In this document: positions 1 through 9,179 of the stretch, one piece after another
How positions within the stretch are numbered: position 1 is the stretch's first letter
Layout of the letters: every line of letters begins with the position of its first letter
Assembly (NCBI RefSeq): GCF_025354435.1
Contig: NZ_JANXMU010000025.1
Coordinates: 60,313-124,312 of the forward strand
DNA: 64,000 nt
Reading direction: 5' to 3'
Source of the DNA: Rhodoferax sp.
Lineage (GTDB): Bacteria; Pseudomonadota; Gammaproteobacteria; Burkholderiales; Burkholderiaceae_C
Made by a program: the position numbers and the translations under genes
The notes under the pieces: generated by a model
Told to the model about the DNA's origin: nothing
Databases searched by the model: none
Seen by the model: only the letters and a program-made list of their open reading frames with translations

Positions 1-1
1 G

Positions 2-238
2 ATCCTGGACGAGCCCACACGGGGCATCGACGTGGGGGCCAAGTTCGAGATCTACACCCTGATTGCGCAACTGGCCGCCGAGGGCAAATGCGTGATCGTG
101 ATATCCAGCGAAATGCCCGAGCTGCTGGGCCTGTCGGACCGTATTTACGTGATGAACGAAGGAAAGTTTGTCGCTGAGATGCCCACCGCCGAGGCCAGCC
201 AGGAAAAAATCATGCGCGCCATCGTCAGCGCCAACTAG
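2..238 (+). CDS. gguA: Sugar ABC transporter ATP-binding protein GguA/MmsA type, C-terminal fragment
   Basis: This is the 3' end of an ABC ATPase cut by the window edge; 78 residues are visible. The reading frame opens inside the Walker B motif of the second nucleotide-binding domain ([12 protein letters not shown]), followed by the H-loop region [18 protein letters not shown]. That motif set is typical of two-domain monosaccharide ATPases (RbsA/XylG/GguA/MmsA). The gene ends 24 bases before a permease of the GguB/XylH class, so it should energise that permease in sugar uptake. Assignment to GguA rather than XylG rests on the neighbour and on the arabinonate genes downstream; it is inference. 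Confidence 0.85.
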   Translation: MLDEPTRGIDVGAKFEIYTLIAQLAAEGKCVIVISSEMPELLGLSDRIYVMNEGKFVAEMPTAEASQEKIMRAIVSAN

Positions 239-262
239 AGCAAAAACCAGAGCATTCAGACC

Positions 263-1468
263 ATGGAAAACACAACAACAACCCCCGCTGCATCTGCTGC
301 CACGGCCGCGCCTTCGGGCCTGAGCTTCTTCAAGAGCAACCTGCGTGAATACGGCATGCTGCTGTCGCTGGTGGCCATCATGGGCTTCTTCCAGTTCATG
401 ACCGACGGCACGCTGATGCAGCCGCTGAACCTGACCAACCTGGTGCTGCAAAACAGCTACATCGTCATCATGGCGCTGGGCATGCTGCTGGTGATCGTGG
501 CGGGCCACATCGATCTGTCGGTGGGCTCCATCGTCGGCTTTGTCGGCGCGGTGGCCGCCGTGCTGATGGTCAACTACAACTGGCACTACCTGCCCACGGC
601 CATCGTCTGCCTAGCGGTCGGCGGGTTGATTGGTGCGGCGCAGGGCTACTTTGTGGCCTTCTTCCGTATACCGTCCTTCATCGTGACGCTGGCGGGCATG
701 CTGGTGTTTCGCGGTTTGGCGCTGGCGCTGCTGCAAGGGCAGTCGGTAGGTCCATTCCCCGACACCTTCCAGTCGCTCAGTTCGGGTTTCATTCCCGATC
801 TGTTCAGCTCTGAAGGCCTGCGCCTGACATCCCTCTTGCTGGGCGTGCTGGTAGCACTGGCGCTGGTGGTGGCGGGTATCCGCGCACGTGCCAACCAGCA
901 AAAGCACGGCGTGACCGGCGAACCCACGGCCTTTTTCTGGGGCAAAATGGTGATCTTCTCGGCCCTGCTGATCACCTTCAGCTACATGCTGGCATCGTAC
1001 AAGGGACTGCCCAATGTGCTCATCGTCATGGCGCTGTTGATTGCGGTGTTTGACTTTGTGACCAGCCGCACCACCATTGGCCGCCGCGTCTACGCCCTGG
1101 GCGGCAACGAAAAAGCGGCCAAGCTGTCGGGCATCAAAACCGAGCGCCTGGCCTTCTACACCTTCATCAACATGGGCGTGCTGGCCGCGCTGGCCGGGCT
1201 GGTGTTTGCCGCACGGCTGAATACCGCCACGCCCAAGGGCGGCTTGGGTTTTGAGCTGGATGTGATTGCCGCCTGCTTCATCGGCGGAGCCTCGGCTTCG
1301 GGCGGTGTGGGCAAGGTGATGGGCGCGGTGATTGGTGCTTTCATCATGGGCGTGATGAACAACGGCATGTCTATCATGGGCATCGGCATCGACTACCAGC
1401 AGATCATCAAGGGCTTGGTGTTGTTGGCCGCCGTGTTTGTAGACGTGTACAACAAAAACAAGGGATGA
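263..1468 (+). CDS. gguB: Monosaccharide ABC transporter permease, GguB/MmsB type
   Basis: A 401-residue inner-membrane permease of the BPD_transp_2 family, the length expected for XylH/GguB/MmsB and longer than RbsC-type permeases. Many hydrophobic segments are visible, with the hallmark stretch VIVAGHIDLSVGS at about residues 78-90 and the family motif RRVYALGGNEKAAKLSGI at about 274-291, which contacts the ATPase. A low-complexity Thr/Ala N-terminus precedes the first membrane segment. It follows the GguA fragment and overlaps the next gene by four bases (ATGA), so the genes are translationally coupled. Known relatives take up arabinose, galactose and xylose; here the downstream L-arabinonate pathway points to arabinose or galactose. 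Confidence 0.88.
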   Translation: MENTTTTPAASAATAAPSGLSFFKSNLREYGMLLSLVAIMGFFQFMTDGTLMQPLNLTNLVLQNSYIVIMALGMLLVIVAGHIDLSVGSIVGFVGAVAAVLMVNYNWHYLPTAIVCLAVGGLIGAAQGYFVAFFRIPSFIVTLAGMLVFRGLALALLQGQSVGPFPDTFQSLSSGFIPDLFSSEGLRLTSLLLGVLVALALVVAGIRARANQQKHGVTGEPTAFFWGKMVIFSALLITFSYMLASYKGLPNVLIVMALLIAVFDFVTSRTTIGRRVYALGGNEKAAKLSGIKTERLAFYTFINMGVLAALAGLVFAARLNTATPKGGLGFELDVIAACFIGGASASGGVGKVMGAVIGAFIMGVMNNGMSIMGIGIDYQQIIKGLVLLAAVFVDVYNKNKG

Positions 1469-2959
1469 CAGGTACTAGCGCACTGCCCGTGCTGGAGCTC
1501 ACGGGCATCGACAAAGAGTTTGCCGGTAATCCTGTGCTCCGTGGTGTGCAACTGCGCCTGTACCCTGGTGAAATCCACGCCCTGATGGGGCAGAACGGCG
1601 CAGGCAAGTCCACGCTGATCAAGGTGCTGACCGGCGTGCTGGAGTCCAGTGGTGGGCAGATGCTACTGATGGGCCAGCCCATCCGGCCCGATTCGCCCCT
1701 GGCGGCCCAAAAGCTGGGCATCAGCACTGTCTACCAGGAGGTCAACCTCTGCCCGAATCTGTCGGTGGTCGAGAACGTGTTTGCCGGGCGCTTCCCGCGC
1801 CTGGGGTGGATGCAAGGCTATCGCATCGACTGGGCCACCGTGCACCGCCGCAGCCGTGAGCTCTTGGCCCGCATCGGGCTGGACATCGACGTGACGCAGC
1901 TGCTGTCCACCTACCCGGTGGCGGTGCAGCAACTGGTGGTCATCGCCCGTGCACTGGGTGTGGAATCCAAGGTGCTGATTCTGGACGAACCCACCTCCAG
2001 CCTGGACGAAGACGAGGTGCAAAAGCTGTTTGAAGTGCTGCGCCGCTTGCGGGGTGAGGGCCTGGCGATTGTGTTTGTGTCGCACTTTTTGAACCAAGTC
2101 TATGCCATTTCCGACCGCATCACCGTGCTGCGCAACGGCGAGTGGGTGGGTGAATGGATGGCCGATGCCTTGCCGCCCCAGGCTCTGATCTCCGCCATGC
2201 TGGGCCGTGAATTCGCGGTGCAAAACGCCCATGCCGGGCAGCAGCGCGACAGCGCCCAGGCTGTGGTGCTGCCGCAAACCCAGGGCCTGGGCCAGGCCGG
2301 GCGCTTGCAGCCGGTGGACTTGAAGCTGCATGCGGGCGAGGTGCTGGGGCTGGCGGGCCTGCTGGGTGCGGGCCGTACCGAGTTGGCGCGCTTGCTGTTT
2401 GGCCTGGAGGCATCCGACAAAGGTAGCCTGCAGATCGACGGTCAGACCGTACAGCTCAGCAACCCCGCAGACGCGGTGCAGTTTGGCATAGCCCTGTGCC
2501 CCGAAGAGCGCAAAACCGACGGCATCGTCGCCGAGCTGTCGGTGCGCGAAAACATTGCCCTGGCGCTGCAGGCGCGGCTGGGTGTACGCAAGTTTTTGAG
2601 CATCGCCGAGCAGACCACGTTGGCCGAGCATTTCGTCAAAACCTTAGGCATCAAAACTGCCAGCATTGAAACGCCCATCGGCCTGCTGTCGGGTGGCAAC
2701 CAGCAAAAAGCGGTGATTGCCCGCTGGCTGGCCACCGACCCGTGGCATCGACGTGGCGGCCAAGCAGGAAATCATGGAAGAAATTCTGCGCCTGGCGCGC
2801 GGCGGCATGGCCGTGCTGTTCATCTCCAGCGAGATGAGCGAGGTGGTGCGCGTGTCCGACCGCATTGCCGTGCTGCGCGACCGCCGCAAAGTAGGGGAGC
2901 TGCCCGGTGGCAGTTCTGAAGACGAAGTCTACGAAATGATTGCCGCCGACCATGTTTAA
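1465..2959 (+). pseudogene. ytfR: Galactofuranose-type ABC transporter ATP-binding protein YtfR, broken by a deletion and frameshift
   Basis: The sequence follows E. coli YtfR over its whole length. The N-terminal domain is intact: Walker A GQNGAGKS, signature-like VAVQQL, Walker B LILDEPTSSLDE. The second domain runs to SGGNQQKAVIARWLATDP near base 2742. The residues expected next (two variable positions plus LILDEP, the second Walker B) are missing, and the protein resumes in another frame at TRGIDVAAKQEIMEE, ending at 2959. The frame change fits loss of 29 bases between two ACCCG repeats. Read straight on, the original frame ends at 2919 with an unrelated tail. The second ATPase site should be non-functional. 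It overlaps gguB upstream and ytfT downstream. Confidence 0.85.
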
Positions 2960-3997
2960 GACCTTTTTACGGCACCCGCGGGCGTGGCCCTTGCTGACCC
3001 TGCTATTACTTTTGATAGTGAACGTAGTTTTTAATCCCGGCTTTTTGCACATCGAGTGGCGCGACGGCCACCTGTACGGCAGCTTGATCGACATCCTGAA
3101 CCGGGCCGCACCGCTGGTGCTGGTATCGCTGGGCATGACGCTGGTGATTGCCACCCGGGGCATCGACATTTCTGTGGGCGCGGTGGTGGCGATTTCCGCC
3201 GCGCTGGCTGCCTGGATGATTGGTGGCGCGCTGGTGGTGCAAGACGGCGTGGCGGTGCACGCCAGTCGCTTCCCCATGCCGCTGGTAATTCTGGCCGCCC
3301 TGGGTGTGGCGGTGGTGTGTGGCCTGTGGAATGGCGTGCTGGTAGCCCGTATTGGCATGCAGCCCATTATTGCCACGCTGATTTTGATGGTGGCGGGACG
3401 GGGCATTGCCCAGCTGATCACCGGCGGGCAGATCATCACCATTTACTACGCACCGTTTTTCTTTTTAGGTAGTGGCTATTTGGCGGGCTTGCCGTTCTCG
3501 CTGTTCATCGTGGCCCTGGTGTATGGCGTGCTGCATCTGGCCATGACGCGCACGGCCCTGGGCTTGTTTATCCAGGCGGTGGGCATCAACCCGGTGGCAG
3601 CGCGCGGCGTGGGCATCCAGGCACGTAAGTTGACGGTGTGGGTGTATGCATTTTGCGGGTTTTGTGCAGGTGTGGCGGGACTGCTCATCAGCTCCAATGT
3701 GAAAAGCGCCGACGGTAACAACGCTGGGCAGCTGCTGGAGCTGGATGCCATTTTGGCTGTCACCCTGGGCGGCACCGCGCTGACCGGCGGGCGCTTTATT
3801 TGTTTGGCAGCGTGATCGGCGCGCTGATCATCCAGACGCTGACCTACGCCATCTATTCGCTAGGCGTACCGCCCGAGATCAACCTGGTGGTGAAGGCCGT
3901 GGTGGTGTTTGCGGTGATGCTGCTGCAGTCCGCCGAGTTCCGCGCCACCGTACGTATGTGGACGCTGCGCCCCGCGCACGCAGGAGGCCGGGCATGA
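2952..3997 (+). pseudogene. ytfT: Sugar ABC transporter permease YtfT, interrupted by a one-base frameshift
   Basis: A permease of the YtfT type with the family motif IATRGIDISVGAVVAISAAL near residues 64-83. The frame starting at 2952 stops at 3815 after GGTALTGGRF followed by five unrelated residues. The expected continuation (LFGSVIGALIIQTLTYAIYSLG) is found one frame away up to 3997. Inserting a single T in the TTT run near 3795 (GGCGCTTTATTTG) restores a full-length permease of about 348 residues. So this is either a real one-base deletion or a homopolymer sequencing error. Overlaps ytfR by eight bases and yjfF by four (ATGA). Confidence 0.8.
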
Positions 3998-4971
3998 GCA
4001 CTGCTAAGCGTTTCAACCCCCAGCACCTGCCCATTCTGGCGACGGTGTCGCTGTTCGTGGCGATGGCGACATTGGGTTCGGTGTTCTACGACGGCTTTTT
4101 CTCGCCGCAGGTGTTTTTGAACCTGCTGATCGACAACGCCTTTTTGGTGATCGTGGCGGTGGGCATGACCTTTGTGGTGCTGTCGGGCGGCATTGACCTG
4201 TCGGTGGGCTCGGTGATTGCGTTCACCACCATGGTGTCGGCTTCGCTGGTGGAAAAGCACGGCTGGAGCCCGGCGCTGGTGATTCCGCTGGTGCTGCTGA
4301 TGGGCACGGCGTTTGGGGCCTTCATGGGCTTTTTGATCGAGCGCTTTCGCCTGCAGCCCTTTATCGTGACGCTGGCGGGCATGTTCCTGGCGCGCGGCCT
4401 GTGCTACTTGATCAGCATCGACTCGATCAGCATGACCAACGAGTTTTATTCTGAAGTCTCGCAAATGCGCATCCCGGTGTGGGGCGATGCTTCGCTGTCG
4501 ATTGGTGCCGTGATTGCGCTCATCGTGCTGGTAGTGGCCGTGTTTGTTGCGCACTGCACACCCTTTGGCCGCACGGTGTACGCCGTGGGCGGCAGCGAAA
4601 ACTCGGCCCTGCTGATGGGCTTGCCGGTGCGCGCCACCCTGATTGGCGTGTACACGCTGTCGGGCTTTTGCTCGGCGCTGGCGGGCGTGGTGTTTACCTT
4701 TTACATGCTGTCGGGCTACGGTCTGCATGCCGTGGGCATGGAGCTGGACGCGATTGCAGCGGTGGTCATTGGCGGCACGTTGCTGACCGGCGGCTCGGGC
4801 TACATGGTCGGCACGCTGTTTGGCGTGCTGATGTTCGGGATCATCCAGACCCTGATTTCCTTTGATGGCACTTTGAGTTCTTGGTGGACGCGCATCGTCG
4901 TAGGTGCACTGCTGTTCCTGTTCTGCCTGCTCCAGCGCGTGTTTGCTGCCCGTAAATCCCCCCATTCCTGA
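3994..4971 (+). CDS. yjfF: Sugar ABC transporter permease YjfF
   Basis: An intact 325-residue permease of the YjfF type, the second membrane subunit of galactofuranose transporters. The characteristic motif VVLSGGIDLSVGSVIAF lies near residues 61-77, and FGRTVYAVGGSENSALLMGL near 190-209 is the ATPase-contact loop. The start is set at 3994 because AGGAGG lies eight bases upstream and the ATG overlaps the ytfT stop (ATGA). It ends 21 bases before the dehydratase gene. Because its partners YtfR and YtfT are disrupted, the complex is unlikely to work as read unless those lesions are sequencing errors. Confidence 0.88.
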   Translation: MSTAKRFNPQHLPILATVSLFVAMATLGSVFYDGFFSPQVFLNLLIDNAFLVIVAVGMTFVVLSGGIDLSVGSVIAFTTMVSASLVEKHGWSPALVIPLVLLMGTAFGAFMGFLIERFRLQPFIVTLAGMFLARGLCYLISIDSISMTNEFYSEVSQMRIPVWGDASLSIGAVIALIVLVVAVFVAHCTPFGRTVYAVGGSENSALLMGLPVRATLIGVYTLSGFCSALAGVVFTFYMLSGYGLHAVGMELDAIAAVVIGGTLLTGGSGYMVGTLFGVLMFGIIQTLISFDGTLSSWWTRIVVGALLFLFCLLQRVFAARKSPHS

Positions 4972-4992
4972 TTTTTTCCTGAAGACCCCTCT

Positions 4993-6729
4993 ATGACCGA
5001 TACCCCTAAAAAAATGCGCTCCGCCGAATGGTTTGGCTCGGCCGACAAAAACGGCTTCATGTACCGCAGCTGGATGAAGAACCAGGGCATCCCGGACCAT
5101 GAGTTCGATGGCCGCCCCATCGTCGGCATCTGCAACACCTGGAGCGAGCTGACCCCGTGCAACGCCCACTTCCGCAAGATCGCCGAGCATGTGAAGCGCG
5201 GCATCTTCGAGGCCGGTGGTTTCCCGGTGGAATTCCCGGTGTTCTCCAACGGCGAATCCAATCTGCGCCCCACCGCCATGCTGACCCGCAACCTGGCCAG
5301 CATGGACGTGGAAGAAGCCATCCGCGGCAACCCCATCGACGCGGTGGTGCTGCTCACCGGTTGCGACAAGACCACGCCCGCGCTGCTGATGGGCGCGGCC
5401 AGCTGCGATATTCCGGCCATCGTGGTCACCGGCGGCCCCATGCTGAATGGCAAGCTCGACGGCAAGAACATCGGCTCCGGCACGGCGGTGTGGCAACTAC
5501 ACGAATCGCTCAAGGCGGGCGAAATCAACGAACACCAGTTCTTTGCTGCCGAGGCGGGTATGTCGCGCTCTGCGGGCACCTGCAACACCATGGGCACGGC
5601 CAGCACCATGGCCTGCATGGCCGAGGCGCTGGGCACGTCGCTGCCGCACAACGCCGCCATTCCGGCGGTGGACGCACGCCGCTACGTGCTGGCACACATG
5701 TCGGGCATCCGGGCGGTACAGATGGCCCGCGAAGGCCTCACGCTGTCCAAAATCCTGACCCGCGAAGCCTTTGAGAACGCCATCCGCGTCAACGCAGCCA
5801 TCGGCGGCTCGACCAACGCCGTGATCCACCTGAAGGCCATCGCCGGGCGCATCGGCGTGCAGCTGGACCTGGAAGACTGGACCCGCATTGGCAAGGGCAC
5901 GCCCACCATCGTCGATTTGCAACCCTCGGGCCGCTTCCTGATGGAAGAGTTTTACTACGCCGGTGGCCTGCCCGCCGTGGTGCGCCGCCTGGGCGAACAC
6001 GGCCTGCTGCCGCACCCTGATGCGCTCACCGTCAACGGTAAGTCCATGTGGGACAACGTGCGCGAAGCACCCCAGTACAACGACGAAGTCATCCGCCCCA
6101 TCGACAACCCGCTGATTGCCGACGGCGGCATCTGCATCCTGCGCGGCAACCTGTCACCCCGCGGCGCGGTGCTCAAGCCGTCGGCTGCCACGCCCGCGCT
6201 GCTCAAGCACCGGGGCCGCGCCGTGGTGTTCGAAAACCTGGAGCACTATAAGGAGCGCATCGTCGATGAAGACCTGGACATCGACGCGAGCTGCGTGATG
6301 GTCTTGAAGAATTGCGGCCCCAAGGGCTATCCCGGCATGGCCGAGGTCGGCAATATGGGCCTGCCACCGAAGCTGCTGCGCCAGGGTGTGAAGGACATGG
6401 TGCGCATTTCCGATGCCCGCATGAGCGGCACCGCCTACGGCACCGTGGTGCTGCACGTGGCCCCAGAAGCCGCCGCCGGTGGCCCGCTGGCCGCCGTACG
6501 CGACGGCGACTTCATCGAGCTGGACTGCGAACAGGGCCGCCTGCATCTGGACATCAGCGATGCCGAGCTGGCCGAGCGCCTGGCCGCGCTGTCGGGCAAT
6601 GCGCCCAAGCCGCTGTCGGGTGGCTACGCCCGCCTGTACGTCGACCATGTGCTGCAGGCCGACGACGGCTGCGACTTCGACTTCCTGGTCGGTTGCCGTG
6701 GCTCCACCGTGCCCCGCCACTCCCATTAA
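4993..6729 (+). CDS. L-arabinonate dehydratase, IlvD/Edd family
   Basis: A 578-residue iron-sulfur dehydratase that converts L-arabinonate to L-2-keto-3-deoxyarabonate. The three cysteines expected to hold the [2Fe-2S] cluster are C56 (in TPCNAHF), C124 (in TGCDK) and C197 (in AGTCNTMG). Their spacing of 68 and 73 residues is what I recall for the Rhizobium leguminosarum arabinonate dehydratase (C59, C127, C200). K126 beside the second cysteine is the usual carbamylated magnesium ligand. The next gene is the matching second-step dehydratase, which supports arabinonate over phosphogluconate or dihydroxyacid substrates. D-fuconate or D-galactonate activity cannot be excluded. Confidence 0.88.
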   Translation: MTDTPKKMRSAEWFGSADKNGFMYRSWMKNQGIPDHEFDGRPIVGICNTWSELTPCNAHFRKIAEHVKRGIFEAGGFPVEFPVFSNGESNLRPTAMLTRNLASMDVEEAIRGNPIDAVVLLTGCDKTTPALLMGAASCDIPAIVVTGGPMLNGKLDGKNIGSGTAVWQLHESLKAGEINEHQFFAAEAGMSRSAGTCNTMGTASTMACMAEALGTSLPHNAAIPAVDARRYVLAHMSGIRAVQMAREGLTLSKILTREAFENAIRVNAAIGGSTNAVIHLKAIAGRIGVQLDLEDWTRIGKGTPTIVDLQPSGRFLMEEFYYAGGLPAVVRRLGEHGLLPHPDALTVNGKSMWDNVREAPQYNDEVIRPIDNPLIADGGICILRGNLSPRGAVLKPSAATPALLKHRGRAVVFENLEHYKERIVDEDLDIDASCVMVLKNCGPKGYPGMAEVGNMGLPPKLLRQGVKDMVRISDARMSGTAYGTVVLHVAPEAAAGGPLAAVRDGDFIELDCEQGRLHLDISDAELAERLAALSGNAPKPLSGGYARLYVDHVLQADDGCDFDFLVGCRGSTVPRHSH

Positions 6730-6745
6730 TTACCTGTTGAACGCC

Positions 6746-7675
6746 ATGCACAACGCATCTAACCCCCGTTACCGCGGCATCTTCCCGGTTGTCCCCACCA
6801 CCTTCACCGCCTCGGGCGAGCTGGATTTGCCCAGCCAGAAGCGCTGTGTCGATTTCATGATCGACGCGGGCTCCGACGGCCTGTGCATCCTGGCCAATTT
6901 CTCCGAGCAGTTCTTACTGTCGGACGACGAGCGTGAAGTGCTGACCAAGACCATCTTGGAGCACGTCGCAGGCCGCGTGCCGGTGATCGTCACCACCACC
7001 CATTTCGGCACCACCGTCTGTGCCCAGCGCAGCCGCCGCGCGCAGGACATGGGCGCGGCCATGGTCATGGTGATGCCGCCCTACCACGGGGCCACGTTCC
7101 GGGTGGGCGAGGCGCAAATTTACGAGTTCTATGCCCGGTTGTCGGATGCTATCGACATCCCCATCATGGTCCAGGATGCCCCCGCTGCAGGCACGCCGCT
7201 GTCGGTGCCGTTCCTGGCCCGCATGGCGCAAGAGATCGAGCACCTGGCGTATTTCAAGATCGAAACCGCCGGTGCGGCCGCCAAGCTGCGCGAGCTGATC
7301 CGCGTGGGTGGCGAAGCCATCGAAGGCCCGTGGGACGGCGAAGAAGCCATCACCCTCATGCCCGACCTGGATGCCGGTGCCACCGGTGCCATGACCGGCG
7401 GTGCCTACCCCGACGGCATCCGCCCCATCATCGAAGCCCACCGCGCGGGCGACCGCGACAAGGCCTATACGCTGTACCAGCAATGGCTGCCGCTGATCAA
7501 CTACGAGAACCGCCAGGGCGGCATCCTCACCGCCAAGTCTCTGATGGCCGAGGGCGGTGTGATCGCCTGCGAAGCCCCACGCCACCCTTGGCCCGCGATG
7601 CATCCCGATGTGCGGGCCGGTTTGATGGACACAGCCCGCAGGCTCGACCCGCTGGTGCTGCGCTGGGGTAAATAG
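6746..7675 (+). CDS. L-2-keto-3-deoxyarabonate dehydratase, DapA family
   Basis: A 309-residue class I aldolase-fold enzyme, the same length as the Azospirillum L-KDA dehydratase, which yields alpha-ketoglutarate semialdehyde. The Schiff-base lysine is K171 in LAYFKIETAG, and the N-terminal GIFPVVPTTF strand is typical of the DapA/KdgD family. The frame is open much further upstream, but the ATG at 6746 is chosen because it follows the dehydratase stop by 16 bases and begins the conserved N-terminus; earlier starts would overlap the dehydratase. With the preceding gene it completes the two committed steps of non-phosphorylative L-arabinose breakdown. A semialdehyde dehydrogenase is not in the window. 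Confidence 0.9.
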   Translation: MHNASNPRYRGIFPVVPTTFTASGELDLPSQKRCVDFMIDAGSDGLCILANFSEQFLLSDDEREVLTKTILEHVAGRVPVIVTTTHFGTTVCAQRSRRAQDMGAAMVMVMPPYHGATFRVGEAQIYEFYARLSDAIDIPIMVQDAPAAGTPLSVPFLARMAQEIEHLAYFKIETAGAAAKLRELIRVGGEAIEGPWDGEEAITLMPDLDAGATGAMTGGAYPDGIRPIIEAHRAGDRDKAYTLYQQWLPLINYENRQGGILTAKSLMAEGGVIACEAPRHPWPAMHPDVRAGLMDTARRLDPLVLRWGK

Positions 7676-7735
7676 CAATCACTATGATTTTTATAGCTAA
7701 TAGCGTAGGTGGAATATGCGCTAGAGGCCTAAAAA
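7676..7735 (+). repeat. Dispersed repeat, copy A
   Basis: The A/T snap-back end (CACTATGATTTTTATAGC) is on the left and ATATGCGCTAGAGGCCTAAAA on the right. It begins directly after the dehydratase stop codon. Its right end encodes, on the opposite strand, the last residues and the TAG stop of the convergent membrane-protein gene. Same family as the copies at 15897, 15981, 19208, 22421, 29796, 33021, 39203, 40641, 54220 and 57756. Confidence 0.8.
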
Positions 7736-8224
7736 TCTCATAAATTTTCGAGCAGTGCGACGGGCCCGGCGAGCGATGGCTTGTGCCAGCCGCCAGGGGC
7801 GCGCGTTTTTGACCTGTGCGATCACCCCGTCTTTCCACACCAGCCAGCGTGGGTACCAGTGGCGGAACCAGGCCAGTTGCATCAAGGCCGGTTGCGTGAG
7901 TTGAAACAAGCGTGCCGCCACGGCCGTGCCCACCACCTTGGCGGCCAGCACCACCAGCAGGCCCAGCACAGTGTGGCCCCGGGCCATCCAGTACACCGCC
8001 AGCAGCTTGACCGGCAGCAGGGTCAGCATCGGTACGCACAGCAGCAGCAAGGCTGCATAGGGCGGTAGCCGCCGTATCAAGACTTCCAATTGCGACCACA
8101 CCGGCAAGCGTGCCAAATGGTCCATGGCCCGCGCCAGTGGCCCCCAGCCCCATTCGCCAAAGATCAGCACCAGCGCCAACGCAGTGTGGAACAGGGTCGT
8201 TAAAAAACGCTTCACATAGTGCAT
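7721..8224 (-). CDS. Conserved small membrane protein, unknown function
   Basis: I do not recognise a named family. The 167-residue product has hydrophobic stretches near residues 6-24 (TLFHTALALVLIFGEWGWG), 55-80 and 84-105. The C-terminus is strongly basic and arginine-rich (RPWRLAQAIARRARRTARKF), likely cytoplasmic. The ATG at 8224 is preferred; a GTG at 8263 would add 13 proline-rich residues and neither start has a clear ribosome-binding site. The last residues (RFLGL) and the stop codon lie within repeat copy A, so the end of this protein was reshaped by the repeat. It is convergent with the arabinonate operon. Confidence 0.65.
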   Translation of the reverse strand: MHYVKRFLTTLFHTALALVLIFGEWGWGPLARAMDHLARLPVWSQLEVLIRRLPPYAALLLLCVPMLTLLPVKLLAVYWMARGHTVLGLLVVLAAKVVGTAVAARLFQLTQPALMQLAWFRHWYPRWLVWKDGVIAQVKNARPWRLAQAIARRARRTARKFMRFLGL

Positions 8225-8318
8225 GTAGGGATCCGGGATAGAGGGCCAGGGAGTACGGGCCACGTTCGATGGTAAATTGGCTGATTGTTAGTACCCCGTC
8301 TGAAGCTGTTCTTAAACC

Positions 8319-9017
8319 ATGCACTCCCGCGCTCTTGTTTTGTTTTCCGGTGGGCAAGATTCCACCACCTGTCTGGCTTTGGCCCTGTCCAAGTACGCCC
8401 ATGTGGAAACCGTTGCCTTTGACTACGGCCAACGCCACCACGTCGAGCTGGACGCGCGCTTGCACGTGCTCGCCCATATCAAAGCCCAGTTTCCCCAATG
8501 GGCGGACAAGATGGGTGAAGACCATTTGCTGGATTTGTCGGTGCTGGGCCAGGTCAGCGAGACCTCGCTCACTCGCGACATGGCCTTCAAGATGGAGGAG
8601 GGCGGTCTGCCCAACACCTTTGTGCCCGGCCGCAACCTGTTGTTCCTGACCCTGGCCGCCGCGCTGGCCTATCGGCGCGACCTGGAAGTGATCGTCACCG
8701 GTGTCTGCGAAACCGACTTCTCCGGCTACCCCGACTGCCGCGACGACACCATGAAAGCCATGCAACTGGCTTTGTCGCTGGGCATGGACAAGCGGTTTCT
8801 GATCGAAACCCCGCTGATGTGGATCGACAAGGCCCAAACCTGGCAACTGGCCCAGCAACTGGGTGGCCAGCCGCTGGTGGACCTGATCGTCGAAGACACC
8901 CATACCTGCTACCTGGGCGACCGCGTGCACCGCCATGCCTGGGGCTATGGCTGCGGTGAGTGCCCGGCCTGCGTGTTGCGGGCGCGCGGATTTGAGCGGT
9001 TTACAGCACCGGCTTGA
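8319..9017 (+). CDS. queC: 7-cyano-7-deazaguanine synthase QueC
   Basis: A 232-residue ATP-dependent enzyme that converts 7-carboxy-7-deazaguanine to preQ0 in queuosine synthesis. The PP-loop motif SGGQDST is at residues 10-16. The zinc site is the C-terminal cysteine cluster CYLGD...CGECPAC, with one distant and three close cysteines, as in the family. The length is normal. It stands alone here; queD and queE of the same pathway are 44 kb away at 52.5-53.5 kb. Confidence 0.95.
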   Translation: MHSRALVLFSGGQDSTTCLALALSKYAHVETVAFDYGQRHHVELDARLHVLAHIKAQFPQWADKMGEDHLLDLSVLGQVSETSLTRDMAFKMEEGGLPNTFVPGRNLLFLTLAAALAYRRDLEVIVTGVCETDFSGYPDCRDDTMKAMQLALSLGMDKRFLIETPLMWIDKAQTWQLAQQLGGQPLVDLIVEDTHTCYLGDRVHRHAWGYGCGECPACVLRARGFERFTAPA

Positions 9018-9179
9018 ACTTGCCTGTGGCCCGCTTTCAACGGGCGCGTGACGGATATCACCCTTCGCCCTTTTCCTTATTGCCTGTGTAAGCGATAGGG
9101 CCGATAGCCCCTGTTGCATCAGATACCATTTAAAAATGTGCGCACATCTTGTGTGCACTTTTCGCTGCTGGACCCTTCC

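Noticed and set aside
3008..3050. TGCTATTACTTTTGATAG in ytfT as another copy of the dispersed repeat
   Set aside because: Only the A/T half matches; the GCGCTAGAGGCC end is absent and the region is ordinary membrane-segment coding.
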